64,000 bases of DNA from Ophioderma brevispina (taxonomy: Eukaryota > Echinodermata > Ophiuroidea > Amphilepidida > Ophiodermatidae): positions 42,075 through 106,074 of the forward strand of contig JAMKCH010084955.1 in NCBI GenBank assembly GCA_023653785.1, in the 5' to 3' direction. Below the pieces are notes generated by a model. The model was not told where the DNA came from. It was given only the letters and a program-made list of their open reading frames with translations, and made no database searches. Positions 1 to 12,072 of this stretch are shown here, in pieces. Both the position numbers and the translations under genes were made by a program. The stretch's first letter is position 1. Each line of letters begins with the position of its first letter.

Positions 1-225
1 GTATGTGACCTTTGACCTCATCAACAAATGAGGGATCCCATGTTGCACCTTATGACGCAAGTTTTGTTCCAATTGAACTTCAACTTATCAAATGAGGTCA
101 ATTTTATATTTTTCATCACAGCCTGATTTTATTACAACTTGACCTCACATGACCTTTGACTCAGCATGGACCTTTGACCTCATCAACAAATGGGGGATGA
201 CATGTTGCACATGTAATCGCCAAAT
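1..225. repeat. Direct repeat with nuclear-receptor DR1-like half-sites
   Basis: Two copies of a short unit, starting near 7 and 169, each read GACCTTTGACCTCATCAAC and then AAATG followed by a G-rich stretch and ATGTTGCAC. The core TGACCTTTGACCT (6-18) is, on the other strand, AGGTCAAAGGTCA, the consensus direct repeat with one-base spacing bound by RXR/HNF4/PPAR-type receptors. Related half-sites occur at 139-161. Identical chemistry recurs at 30700-30770 and 40454-40707, so this is probably a property of dispersed repeats rather than a local promoter. Receptor binding is inference. Confidence 0.55.
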
Positions 226-784
226 TTGGGTTTAAATCCATCAAGTATGAGGATAGTACAGCGAATGGTACCCTTTTGTTTCACAACACCAACATCACAA
301 CAACAACACATACAATACAAACAGGACAAAGTGATCCTACGTCTTCCTGCCTTAGGGCAGGCGACACAAAAACAATATAAAACAAAGACATTTTACCAGA
401 AGTGGGACCTTTCCAATCAAAGAGTGCACTTTTGAAAAATGGGCAGTAAAGGTAAGAGAATTTTATTTTGAAGCAAAATATCTTAAATGAAAGTCAAGAT
501 ATTATGCATAAGTATCAGAATCAGAACCCCGAAGTGTTTTTTTTTATTGAAGAATCCCCATTTTCTTGGGTAGCACACCCATTTTTCAAAACTATTTGGT
601 GTTCACCATGCATAAATGCTCAAATCCATTTTGATTTTACTACCACCATAACATATGCTACAATAATATAGCAAATAGCAGTAATGATGTCCGTGTCACA
701 AAATATGGTTCAAATTGCCGCCCATTCACAAGAAAAGTTAGTAAAACATTTTTTGCTCAGAGAAATCTCTGAACCTTTTTGGCC
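226..784. other. AT-rich stretch, no gene seen
   Basis: The two open frames here (69 and 67 codons) have no recognisable domain, no convincing splice borders and a composition typical of chance frames. A run of ten T residues lies near 537-546. I see no other structure. Confidence 0.5.
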
Positions 785-1107
785 TTAAGGCCGACGTAGA
801 GATTTCCAGATGAGGGTGCCCTCAATTTTCAAACAAATCATGTTTTTGGCTTGTACATAATGCTTGTCCATATACTAATCAATGTGCGAAATAGCTAAGC
901 CCAAATCAAAGTCCTTCATATACAAAATCGCATCTTCATTATGAAATTCCAGATCCAGAATTTTTGTTATACACAGCATCCTATGGAAATGTTATACTAT
1001 ACATAAATGTTTACTGTATCAAATCTTTGCAATGGTGCATTTTAGATGACTATCTTTAGTTCTAGTGGACTATTTTTAGGTAATAAAAAATTATAGTCAG
1101 CCTTTAA
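785..1107 (+). mobile_element. fam2 TTAA inverted-repeat element, diverged copy
   Basis: The left end reads TTAAGGCCGACGTAGAGATTT and the right end TAGTCAGCCTTTAA. Between them is the fam2 body (GAGGGTGCCCTCAATTTTC, then an 'ATAATGCTTGTCCATA' block, then 'CCAGATCCAGAA'), shared with 19165-19512, 31383-31750, 42754-43104 and 43238-44385. There is no coding capacity, so it is non-autonomous. This is the most diverged copy and probably the oldest. Confidence 0.75.
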
Positions 1108-1988
1108 TCAATCAATTATAATGATGTGACAATACACGTCATACAGTGATCTTGACAGTTTGGCAGATTCTTAAGTATTGACCTTTGTTAGTCTTTCATT
1201 ATGATAGCTTTTGTGTAATGCCTTTTTCATAGAATCTAAAATCAAAGTGCTGCTGTTTTGAAGAGGACAACTCTGAATCATTTCACTTCTTCAAATTCAG
1301 AGTCATTAAATCAGCAGTTAGTGTAAGCAGCACCTGGAGCTATTTGGAACTGTCAGAATTTTGAAAAAAAAATCTAATAAAAAAAATCAGAAGGAAAGGC
1401 TAATTATGGACCTATTTTACAGTCATAATCACATGTTAGATGTCAATAGTCCAGAAAGTAATCAAAATGAACGATTTTGGTAGGCTCTCAAAAAGTGCAG
1501 CATGGGGTCATGGATTTTCTGTGCAGTGTGCTTGGATTGTGTAAACAAGAAAATAAGCATTGCTAGCAGTGACCTAACGACTGGCTGATTTCTTGTGAAG
1601 CGTACTGATGTTACGAGCATTTATTTAAGCTCTGATGCAGTAAGGCAACCAGTTATAAAATTCAGACCGGGATTCAGACACGTTCTGATGTAGACAGATC
1701 CTGATTTATAAGCCCAGTCCTGAACCACATTTGGCAGTAGTTAAAATCTACCTGCAGTTGAAAGGAGCTATAAGTCTGTGGTGATTACCAGACCCACTTT
1801 TCACCTCGTTCTGTGACAATATTTATGGTCCCTTCGCATAATGTTCTCAGACATTTCCAAAGTGTCAGCGCCTTCATAATCCGCTGCCCAACCACGATAG
1901 TTTGGTTCTGACAAATTTGCTACCTCAATATCATCATTCCTGACAACATTCACCTAATAAGTCAGAGCACTATTATAAATCAAAGTCC
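1108..1988. other. Unassigned AT-rich DNA
   Basis: I find no domain-bearing frame, RNA gene or clear inverted repeat. It may be intron or intergenic DNA downstream of the minus-strand Ig/Fn3 gene. Confidence 0.4.
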
Positions 1989-2460
1989 TTTAAAAGCGGC
2001 ACTGGCCGCTTTTTAACCAAAATGAAATTTCTTCAATGTGCACTCAATGAGCGTCCAGGCTGTTGGAAGAATACAGATATTTTACACATAAAAATAATGA
2101 CCCCAAAACAGATAGAGTCATTAATATAAGACCAAAGACATCCAGATATTTTTGAGGCAACTTTAATTTGGCCGTAAATTAATTCAATAAATGATGTCCT
2201 ATCACACGAACATCATAGACTTGTACTTATTGATATTAAAAAACGCAAAGCTCACAGATCGGTCAAACAGGGTGGCTGCCGTGGGAATCACTCTGCATGT
2301 GTTTTCTTGTGTTAAATTCCATTTTCCGTCATCGCTGAATTAATGACTTTGGGGTCATTTTAATATAAATCATTCTGTTTACCATAAGGGTGCTGATTGG
2401 GCTTAATCATTTCATGTGGGGGTAATGTAATATAAAAGCTTTACAAACATGCAAAATATC
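1989..2460 (+). mobile_element. fam1 TTAA element, right end lost
   Basis: It starts TTAAAAGCGGCACTGGC and continues through the blocks seen in the complete copy at 44918-45454 (CAAAACAGATAG, AAGACATCCAG, ACAGATCGGTCAAACAG, ACAAACATGCAAAATATC). It fades at about 2460 before the right-hand GTGCCAGTGTCTCTTTAA end. It is non-coding. Its interior contains an intact CATTAATATAAGACC segment, which gives the empty target site for the insertion described at 12204-12562. Confidence 0.75.
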
Positions 2461-3996
2461 AATTTTGAAAATAACCTAACAAGCAATTGTGAGTAAGAGT
2501 AAACAATCATTGCTGGTCTTTCTTCTACAAATGTTGTGTATATGGTTCAAGTTGGTAAAATCAGAGATGCAACAGAGGAGTAGTCCCATTTCCTAAAATC
2601 CAAATTTTGAACCGACGGAAGGCCAAATTTTAGCGTATCATCCGGTGAATCTCCGGGGGGGAACGTATTTTCTTACGCCGATTTTAGGTACAAGACCCCT
2701 TCTCCAAAATACATCGATAATTAAACAACTTTGATTTTTTATGCAGTTTACATTTCTATCATTAACACTTGATCTCAGAATTGAAAAAAAATAATTTTTT
2801 TTCAGAATTTTTCTTTAGTTTAAAGCGGTTATTTAGCCAATATGTTCCAAGGCACCTGGGGGTAAATTGCTCGATGTGTGAAAGTGGGTCCCCGTCACTG
2901 ATTCCTTGTGTGCATACTGAACCAGGAAATGCATTTAAGTGATCTTTTGATACACCCATTGCGCAATCAAGAAAGTTCTGGTGAACCCAATAGACCATCA
3001 TGTAGACCCTGCGAAATTTTGCTACGTAATTAGCCATCCAAATGCACACACTGTTATAAAATAATACATTAGATCCTGTGAGACAATAACAAACAACTTA
3101 ATCACCAGTTTCAACCAAAATGTGAGCATCTGGTAAATTTTACCCCCCCAGGATGACCTTGACCATTTTGGGGCTTAGAGCGCGTTAACTAAAGGTCGGA
3201 ACTAGGCAAATATATAATTTTTCTCCTCCTTATAAGGAGACGCACCATGTCAATGTACATTTAAAACACAAGTTTGACTCGATTTTCAATTTTTCCCTGT
3301 AGAAACATTTCCCCCCCCCCCCTGAGGAAGGGGGAAGCAGTCCGAAAATTTGCACCCCATCATTTTCTGACTGTTGGTCATATTGAATGACAAACAGCAA
3401 GAAAAGAAAAGAACATCAACTTTAGCACCAAAAATCCTACGGGAACTGTTTCATTGACATACCGTACCACACACCACAACTATCAATCCTCCAACTTGAG
3501 GATTAAACAGAGTATAGTGAATGACATCAATGTTTACAAACATAAGTTAGAACCTGGTTTACTTGAATGTTTAGAGTACAAGATTGCCCCATACCAATTA
3601 CGCATTAATTGAAGCTTATCACGCCTGATTGAGCGGGAATTTTAAAAAGCCTGTAGGTTTGCTCACGACATACGTGCAGGGCAGTGCTGTTGTTCGTTGC
3701 CAGCGGTGAGGTCACATGTCACCTCATCTATAGGAACTTTTATTGTTATCCCATTTCTAGGTGGGGGTCATTGTTTACTAATCATCCCCATCATTACCTA
3801 ATCCTGCACCTCCTCCCTCAAACAAACCTTCTCTATCAATTCATCAAGTCCACATTCTATCAACCTCAATATAATGTTATTGGGAACAACAAAACAAAAT
3901 GTTTGGCCGTTTGATGAATTAAAAACTGCCCTTGTATGGAAATCGGGCACCCCACAACTGATTTGGAATAATAAAGTGAATGAAAAAAGAAATCAT
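2461..3996. other. Unassigned DNA with short C tracts
   Basis: This is non-coding in all frames as far as I can judge. A run of about 12 C lies near 3310, and a short G run lies near 2655. The 95- and 76-codon open frames show no known motif. Confidence 0.4.
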
Positions 3997-4568
3997 TTAA
4001 CGGGACATAATGGCATGAAAAAACAAAATTGACCATAAGTGAAAAGGGTCCCTTACTGAAATTCACTTCCACGAGTTTGTGAAACAATTTAGATGTTTAC
4101 AGTCTGTCAAAACAGGAAGAGTTCCAGGGGGGAGGTGCAGGTTTGTGGTAATTTCTGGACAGAATAAAGCAAGGTGTTCACATCCCTGACAGACTTTACA
4201 GTGTATCAACATGTTTTGAGACACAATTCAAAAGATTCAGACAGGATCAGGCATTGTATTTAGGCTTGTAGTAAGATATTGATATGGCAAGGGAAAGAGA
4301 ATTAGCCGGGATTAGCAGAATATACAAATAGCAATGGTCTGGAGTGATGACAAAAAATGCTTTTCAAGTTGGTATAAATGCTGGCAGTAATGTCAGAATA
4401 CTTGTTTAAAACTTGCCACAAACCGCCACATCCCCCTGGAACTCTTCCTGATTTTACTGTTTTTACAGAATGTAAACATCCAAATTGTTTTCAAACTCGC
4501 GGAAGTAAGGGATTTCAGTAAGGGTCCTTTTCATTATGTCAATTGTTTTCATGCCATTATGTCCTTCA
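3997..4568. mobile_element. Long-arm palindromic element, TTAA-like ends
   Basis: The left arm (about 4001-4160) reads GGGACATAATGGCATGAAAA, and the segment GATGTTTACAG...AACAGGAAGAGTTCC follows. The right arm (about 4400-4563) is its reverse complement, with GGAACTCTTCCTG..., GTAAACATCCAAATTG... and CATGCCATTATGTCC. The arms pair over about 160 bases and enclose a middle of roughly 230 bases. The left edge is TTAA and the right edge TTCAA. No coding frame is present, so it is a foldback-type non-autonomous element. Confidence 0.7.
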
Positions 4569-4942
4569 AGGGCCAATGACTAGATAAATGCCCAACTGAC
4601 CAAAAGACCCTACCTGTAAGGTCTGTCATATTTTTTTTTTTACTTGTCACCTTGTCTTACATATACAAATTTTCTGATTTGATTTGACAAGAGGGACAGG
4701 CAAGGTTTTTTCCCACATGTCAGTACTATTCACGTCAACACACAGATGGCATTAACTGGATAGTCGAACATTACTTTACACGCTACTAAATCAAAGTTAT
4801 GTGATGTATCATAGTCCTCAGAAACATAGTTCCCGGAATGTTTAAATTTGGTAGCAATAAATATATCTTGGTGCTCTTAATTTAGTTCAAGTACAACGAT
4901 AGCACACACCATCAAAATTCCTCATGTCAGATGTAGTCTGCC
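4563..4942 (+). repeat. Direct repeat, first copy (second at 5031-5410)
   Basis: About 375 bases, from TCCTTCAAGGGCCAATGACT to ATGTAGTCTGCC, recur almost base for base at 5031-5410. The copies are offset by 467-468 bases and separated by a poly(T) tract (about 4943-4966) and 60 further bases. Near-identity implies either a recent local duplication or an assembly effect. There is no coding potential. Confidence 0.85.
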
Positions 4943-5030
4943 TTTTTTTTTTTTTTTTTTTTTTTCCATTTTTCAAATTTCTCAAAGTAAAATCCCGGAA
5001 TATAATCACAAACTAAGAAAATGATTTGTC

Positions 5031-5410
5031 CTTTAAGGGCCAATGACTAGATAAATGCCCAACTGACCAAAAGACCCTACCTGTAAGGTCTGTCATTATT
5101 TTTTTTTTTACTTGTCACCTTGTCTTACATATACAAATTTTCTGATTTGATTTGACAAGAGGGACAGGCAAGGTTTTTTCCCACATGTCAGTACTATTCA
5201 CGTCAACACACAGATGGCATTAACTGGATAGTCGAACATTACTTTACACGCTACTAAATCAAAGTTATGTGATGTATCATAGTCCTCAGAAACATAGTTC
5301 CCGGAATGTTTAAATTTGGTAGCAATAAATATATCTTGGTGCTCTTAATTTAGTTCAAGTACAACGATAGCACACACCATCAAAATTCCTCATGTCAGAT
5401 GTAGTCTGCC
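5031..5410 (+). repeat. Direct repeat, second copy
   Basis: This is the second copy of the block at 4563-4942. It differs mainly in the length of a T run (TCATTATTTT here, TCATATTTTT there). After 5410 the sequence diverges at once (ATGTGTCATA here, poly(T) in the first copy), which marks the repeat boundary. Confidence 0.85.
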
Positions 5411-5476
5411 ATGTGTCATAAATACTAATTGAACAATTTTTTTAAAAATTTGTTAATAATCTTCAGTCAAATAGAA

Positions 5477-5588
5477 AAGAAATAAAGGGTGCGATGTCCA
5501 TGTTTATGCCAAATAATGTGTCCTCGGCAGTAAAAACATTTGAATAATGGACATTTGCATAAACATGAACATCTTACCTTTATTTCTT
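5477..5588. repeat. Short inverted repeat
   Basis: AGAAATAAAGGGTGCGATGT with CCATGTTTATGCC on the left pairs with GCATAAACATGAACATC and CTTTATTTCTT on the right. Roughly 35-base imperfect arms surround a 40-base loop. It resembles a very small hairpin-type mobile element. No target duplication is evident. Confidence 0.55.
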
Positions 5589-5930
5589 AAATAGAACCAA
5601 TCAAAGCTTTTGTAATTTCCATTCTTTTGCATTTTATGGGTAGTTATATGGGAAAGAAGAAAGGGCCAGTTTGGAAGGACTACCTTCCCTTTAAGTCCAC
5701 GACTAATGTTAGTCCGCCGAATTTGTGAATATGAGCCATTATAGCTTATTAGAAGTTTTTGCTATCTACTGAAGACAAGACTTACAAAAAATGCTTAAAT
5801 AATGTGTTCATACTTTGTGAAGTGATCAATGTGAACCTTAAACTTATACCTTACCCCAAGTCCTAAACCATTCTCCAAATTCTTATTTTGATTGTGAAAA
5901 TCCAACTCTTTTAAATTAACAACCTGTAAA

Positions 5931-6275
5931 TTAAAGGTGCATTTCGTGATTCCAGCCCCTTCTGCTTTATTCATTGTTCACTAGATATCCTTGAGAAAAG
6001 CTTATTCACAACTTTTTAACTGACCCTGACTTTGCGGTTTTGTGTTATGAGCAAATGCTCGTTTCCCACGGTCCTATAGGCCACTGTGCTATAATTTCTG
6101 TCCGTTTACGGACAGAAAATACAAAATTGTGAATTTCTTACAGACACGATCGAATTTGCAAGTAAGATTTGGCACACATGGATTACTAATGTTAACGGTT
6201 CAGATGATATGAAAATCTCAACTTTTTTAGGTAAGTCGGGGGGACGAGGCTGTGGATCACGAAATGCCCCTTTAA
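5931..6275 (+). mobile_element. fam3 TTAA inverted-repeat element
   Basis: The ends are TTAAAGGTGCATTTCGTGAT and its complement ATCACGAAATGCCCCTTTAA. The element is 345 bases and contains a TTCATTGTTCACTAGATAT block recognisable, reversed, at about 31960-32148. It is non-coding. The TTAA borders match the other TTAA families in this window. Confidence 0.8.
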
Positions 6276-6859
6276 TTTCAACTCCAGATCTTAACACTGA
6301 TCCTAAATCTAGTACCTAGTCCAGATCCTGGCATTCCATATGTACAACCGAGTTAGACTGGGTCTAAAGTTAGACCTGGTCTAAGTGTAATTTAGTCCCA
6401 CCAGAAAAAGACATTTTCCTTTCCACTGACATGGGGTATTTTGTATTTATTTTGACATTTCATTTTAAAATTTGAAATCTGCTATTTACCTTATAAAGAA
6501 AATGTGGATAATAGTCAATTTTGGACAAAACTAATTTTGACTGAGACCAGATCTAACTTTAACCTTTGTGATAATACACAAGTTCTTCAATTTTATTCAG
6601 CATATATACATGTACAGGAATATGAAAAACAGGTCTAAGTTTTTGTGCATATGGACCTAAAAACCACACAGTAACCCTAAACTTTATCCTTAACCCCAGA
6701 TTTCTTTTAAATCTAAATGTAAAGCTCCATATCCTTGACTTTTTCTCTATGTTGTTGGCTACAGATGCTCAACCCGATCTTATTTCTTCCCCAAATCTGG
6801 ATGGACAATCCCCGGGGGACAATCCTTTCGGCTGATGGCAAGACATTTAAAAAACTTAC
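6276..6859. other. Intron or intergenic DNA with a small inverted repeat
   Basis: GGGTCTAAAGTTAGACCTGG near 6358 is mirrored by AGACCAGATCTAACTTTAAC near 6543, giving an imperfect hairpin of about 210 bases. The remainder, on the donor side of the Fn3 exon, is unremarkable intron sequence. Confidence 0.4.
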
Positions 6860-7074
6860 CCACTTCCTTAGGCCTTATTAGTTCAGTCTCCTCACTGGGC
6901 TCACTTATCCCGCTATCACTCTCTGCACGAACCCTAAAAGTGTACTCCCCATCGGGATTCAAGTGTCGCACCAAAAGCGAAGTATCTAGTACATCCGCCG
7001 CAACCAGTGACCAATCCGGAGTGGTCGATTCCTTGGCCTCCACAATGTAGGCACACGAACTATTGCTGTCGCCA
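6860..7074 (-). CDS. Fibronectin type III exon (C-terminal part of module), MLCK/titin-like
   Basis: This exon encodes about 71 residues that form the later strands of an Fn3 module: YIVEAKES early, a core W, then LNPDGEYTFRVRA and SGISEPSEETEL near the end. The tyrosine of the EYTFRVRA strand and the 'G.SEPS' turn are hallmarks of Fn3 in giant muscle proteins. The closest pattern I know is the Fn3 ahead of the kinase in smooth-muscle MLCK. The borders are an acceptor CTCTACTCTCAG just upstream and a perfect donor GTAAGT right after residues RPKEV. The upstream intron is phase 2 and the downstream intron phase 1. The first quarter of the module must be on another exon, which I could not find. 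The frame is intact. The exact gene within the MLCK/titin/twitchin/obscurin group is not decidable from this piece. Confidence 0.8.
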
Positions 7075-10009
7075 CTGAGAGTAGAGGATTATCCAGATAA
7101 AAACGGAATTTCTCTTTAGCACTTCGGAATTGGTCGGGAATTTATGGGGAGAGGAATGTCTGAAATTAATCGAAAATGAATTTAGTGTGACATAATCATC
7201 CTAAGCAAAGTGTCACCTTGGTACCAATCCTCCGCACAGCTATCGTCTGTGTTAAGTACTACAGTATGAGTCACAACTTAATTGACAATACACATATTCA
7301 GTATTCAGTTTTCATTTTATTCGCTTGGGGTTCTCAGCAAATTTGGGTTGTTTGAGTAAGGACATGTATGATCCATATGATACTAATTTTGTGTCCAAAA
7401 ACATGACCCATATAGCTCAACTTAAATGCAGATTTTGGTAAAATTTAACACAAGTTACCATTTTAGAGGTCATATTTTCTATGTTTTAGCAAATTTTGAA
7501 ATGTTGGTTCCAGATTGAGAAATTTGTCTGACCATATAGAAATTTGGGGAAAGTGATCCACCTTTTTACCAAAATTGGCTTAAGAGAGAGTCACATTTAC
7601 TCTACTGTTCATGCAAGGTATATTATTTTTAATGCATCTACATTTGGATTAATACATTACTTGGAACAGGAAAAACGCACACCTCATAAGCGAAACAAGC
7701 TACGCGGAAGGTTCGGCGCATTCTTCTAACCAATTACCGCATCGTTAAACAGGTGCGCGATTCCTACTGGCTCATGCAGTCCACGCTCGCGTGTGTGTCT
7801 GATTCTGTCCAACAAATATTAAATCAGACTGTAGTGTGCACAGCATTTTTCCAAAATCAAAAGGCCCATTTACTTGTTGCAGGCAAATGAATTTACACAA
7901 TTATGCCATTAGTAACAGTCAGACGGTAGTATACTGGTTATTACATGCTTTAATGTGGACAATTAAATGGTCTGTGTAGGAGGGAATTGTTTTTTGTATT
8001 ATGGCTGTATGTGAGACATGGTGCAATAATGGGCTTCCAAATTTAGAGCTAAGTGTATAGGATGACCTACAATCAGGGCTAACCTTTAAGGAGATATTTT
8101 TTTCCATTCTTTTTTGTATGTCAAGGCTAATCAAGGCAATAACAGCAGTTTCTAATAGTAAACGCTGACGGATTGGCGCCAAGATGCTATTACCTCCCTT
8201 TTGAAACTCGGCAAGTCCTGGTTTGATGCTACCTGACAGGAAGGGCATTCCATTAAGCCTACAGAGAATGGGAGAAGATCTTCTGTGGGAGGCCAAGTTG
8301 GACCCTGGGACTTTCACAGCAAGGTCTTGAGACCTTTTACGTTCTTTAGGAAGAGCAATTATTTTTCAAATCCCTCTAAAAAATTAAACATATGCAAATT
8401 TTGTTATTTTTAGTAAAAGTTGTATACAAAACTGAACGCCTGATACTTGATGGGGTACTCTCCAATGCCCGAGTGGAGCTCACCAGAGAGGAACATAAGA
8501 AATTAAGTGCACTTCGCAAAATCTTTTTCACTCAAATCACTCTTATCACTCGTGGCAGCAACCAATTGAAAAGTTGCAAAACCCTTAATCAATCTAAGCA
8601 TCTTACTTACTTGCAATGTTGTGCATCTTATCACAATAATTTTATTCAAACTATGATCAAGATTGGCATTCTCTTTACTTTTCAATCCATTTCCATATTT
8701 TTAGATTTGCAACAATTAATAGAATGTCTGTATTTTCATGTGTAATAAATAATATTCATGTACGGTACTGTCCCAATAAAAACTATACAATCAAACTAAA
8801 AATTGTAAAAAGAGAATACTGTGCATTTCTGTGAGACATTTTGACTTGATTGTTAGACCAGGTCATATGAGCTAATTCCTTCATTAATTGTATAGGCATG
8901 TCAAATACGCACTGACAAAACCCATGAAATCACGCACGCCCACACGTACACACACGCTCAAGCCAGCACACCGTAAAACACAACTTTTTGAAAAAATTGA
9001 TTAAAAAACGGTTGAAGATTTTTCAAAATCTGATTTCAGATCATGTTTCGCAAGGCCTATTACTACTACCTGCCAAATTTTCGTTACGATACAAGCAGTA
9101 AAACTGTCCAAAACAGCAAGAGTTATATTGTACAAAATCTCATTTTGCCATTCACCGCGGCATGACGGATTGAAATTCAAAGCGCACCGACTGATTTTGT
9201 CTATTTTCGGCTGGGATCGGGTTTCGGGGATTCACGGTTTTGACATGTGGTCTACAATCCATATTTGGGTAGTCCTGCATAAAACTGACGTCATCCAGGG
9301 TACCAACGATTTCCAAATCGATGCTTTACTCAATGTGTAATACACGGCAAAGATGGGTCCCAAAACTGCCGTATTTTTCCACTTTTCCGGCACCGGCAAG
9401 AAAATCGTTTGATTATAGTAGGCAATCTATCCCTTCAACAATAGTTCTACCAAACAGCAAGTCGAAATCGAACGAGATCACCCCGCGGCACATTTTATTT
9501 TGCGCTCGTACGAAGTAGCAACTTGACTCCGGGTTGACGACGTCCATTTTAAAAATCTCGTCCATAAATTCACACACACACGCTTTCAGGATCAGCCGAC
9601 GATATGGATGATACGTGCTGTAAATTGTGAATCAACCAAATAACAAAGTTGTTGTCAACTCCTGAACTTCCAAAAGACAAAAGACCTTTGAAGATTTTAT
9701 ATGAAATTCACTATGAAGACGGATGAAAAAGCAGAAATAAACTTGCAGAAGATTTCATCAATGGAGAACTGCGGATCATGATGAAGTAGAGGATTCTGAT
9801 GCTCCGCTTCAGACTGGGATCTTTAAGTTTTTATACTTAAATAAATGATCTTTCTCTCTTCATACAGATCTTCATAGTGAATTCATGCCAAATCTTTAAA
9901 GGTCCTTCTTGTCCTTTTGTCAAATATTGCTAAATAGGGTGAAATTGTATTATTCGGTGCCTTTTTTAAGATAATGTTTAACCTGCCATGCCTGGAAACA
10001 CTTAACGGT
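7075..10009. other. Intron, no exon identified
   Basis: By the phase logic of the flanking exons, at least one Fn3-coding exon (phase 1 in, phase 2 out) should lie between 7075 and 27994. I searched this part by eye and found no matching frame with splice sites. A 132-codon minus frame at 7919-8317 matches nothing I know. No clear inverted repeats stand out. Confidence 0.45.
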
Positions 10010-10890
10010 TAAAATGCAATTATTTGGTATTATTTGGGGTGCCAGGTAAACCATTTGTTGTAATCAATATTTTTTGGCTTTGAATTTGGTTTATTCAAGT
10101 CACAATTGCCCAAAACATATTGTGAACCAAAATATTGAAGTCCGTATTACATTGTATGGATTGGACAAAGTTGCCCAAATATTGCTAAAAATGGGATAAT
10201 TGGTCATTGTTCGGTATATTTGGTTGCCATGGCAACCGTTTAAGAATTGTTTTGACTTTGAATTTTATTTCAAATCCAATCACCAATTGCCCAAACATAT
10301 TATGTTTCAAATTGTGAAAGTCTGTAGCACATTGTATGGATGTAGGGTACAAAGCATCAAATATTGATAAAAATGGGGCTAAAGTGGTCAATTTTCGGTA
10401 TATTTGGTTGCCATGGCAACCTTTTTAATGAACGTTTTGATTGGATTTATTTTCATCAAAGGTCACAATTGCCCACAACAATATTATGTTGCAAATATGA
10501 AGTCTGTGGCACATTGTATGGGCTGTAGGGTGAAAAGCATCAAATATTGATAAAAATGGGCTAAATTGGTCAATTTCTTTGGTTATATTTGGTTGCAGGC
10601 AACTTTTATGAATTGTTTGATTTTGAATTTTATTTCATCCAAGAAAAATTGCCCAAAACCATTATTATGTTGCAAATATGAAGCTGTAGCACATTGTATG
10701 GATATAGGGTTACAAAGCATCACTATTGCGAAAAAATGGGCAAATTGGCCATTTCGGTATATGTGGTTGCCATGGCAACCTTTTTACATGAAGTGTTTTG
10801 ACTTTGAATTTTGATTTCAGCAAGTCACAATTGCCCTAAAACATTTATGTTGCAAATATGAAGTCTGTGCATAGTAAGCATGTTGAGTTA
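10010..10890 (+). repeat. Tandem satellite, ~175-185-bp unit, with an RFX X-box in most units
   Basis: About five diverged units share GTCTGTAGCACATTGTATGG, ATAGGGT..AAAGCATCA, ATATTG..AAAAATGGG, TTTCGGTATATTTGG, TTTTGACTTTGAATTTTATT and TCACAATTGCCCA. The palindrome GTTGCCATGGCAAC occurs at 10223-10236, 10407-10420 and 10766-10779. A shortened GTTGCAGGCAAC is at 10592-10603, and the first unit (near 10047) is degraded. GTTGCCATGGCAAC fits the RFX-family X-box consensus exactly. The array lies inside the 21-kb intron of the Ig/Fn3 gene. A poly(T) run follows at about 10908. Any regulatory role is inference. Confidence 0.85.
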
Positions 10891-12072
10891 AAAATTTAGA
10901 ATAAAATTTTTTTTTTTTTTTAAATCTTACCATTTATATTGTTTGCTTTTGTCATCAATGGTGCCATGTACTATCCACATCTATATGGTAAAGCACATGA
11001 GGACTAATTTTCAGGAAAAGGCGAAATAAAACATAATCAAAAATCTGTAACTCTTGACACGCTTTATCCGAATTCATAATTTTTGTTACTTTTTTAATAT
11101 TTTTTGCTGCATAAATCTAAATAAAACCCAGTAAAATTCATGCAGATAAAAATTATGGCATGATATGCCTAATTTTGATTCCAATCCAATTTGCTGCACC
11201 CTAAACCGGAGTTCTTGTCCATTGAAAACAAAGGATATAAAAATCCACTGGGCCAGGTTTTTGACTTGAAGGTTCAAGAACTAAAAGGTATAAGGTATGT
11301 AGCATCCATTGTAGAGTAAAACTGTTTCCAAACAAAAGAATATTGTTAACAGATCAAGTGAACAATATGTCATGCATTAACTAATCAATATATTATTTGC
11401 AAACAGTGAAAGCACCAGCGATTGTGTTTTGGGGAAATTGGGCGCATCACTTTCAGGCACGGCCTCAGGCAAACAATAATCATGAAAACTCAGGTAAATT
11501 TGGGGAATTTTACTACTGAAACCAAGGGGACAGCCAAATCTCTGTTGAGGGACAAATCTGTGGACAACGCTCTAATGTGGAGGACAATTTACCCTCTCCT
11601 ATCCCCACTGCCTCCATGAGATACCAAGAAGGAACATAATGAAGCAACCAGTGTTGAACAAAGGGGAACAATAAAGGAAAGGTCGTTTGGTTCAAAAGGC
11701 ATCATTTACTTTCAACAGTGTGTTTTTATTTTCTACCTTCTTGCTGCAACCTGGAGTAAGGCTGAGACAACAAGATTTGTTTGGAACCAATTTTCCAATG
11801 CTAGGTGTATTTTATTGGCAATGTGGACTTGTAAAGTTTAAATAATAGTATCACAATAAGCACCACTTTATAACCATTTTTTATTTTAATTTGAAGTTGA
11901 TTTTCAGTGAAAACTTGGTATATCGGATAGCCGAAACTTGACCAACAGATTTTTCAAGTGTCTCAGATAATTGCCAATAACTACTGAATCCACCCCCAAA
12001 TTACACAACTTAAATTCTTAGGAAATCTGGAACATCTCTGAAAAGCAATCAGTTAAGGTCCACTTGATATTA
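10891..12072. other. Unassigned intron sequence
   Basis: There are no domains, RNA genes or strong repeats. The small open frames at 11086-11695 lie on both strands and have no known motifs. Confidence 0.4.

Noticed and set aside
7919..8317. 132-codon minus-strand frame in the large intron
   Set aside because: I considered it as the missing Fn3 exon, but it lacks Fn3 signature residues and suitable phase 1/2 splice borders.
10010..10890. CRISPR array
   Set aside because: The units are 175-185 bases and diverged, with no short identical repeats alternating with unique spacers, and the context is eukaryotic.
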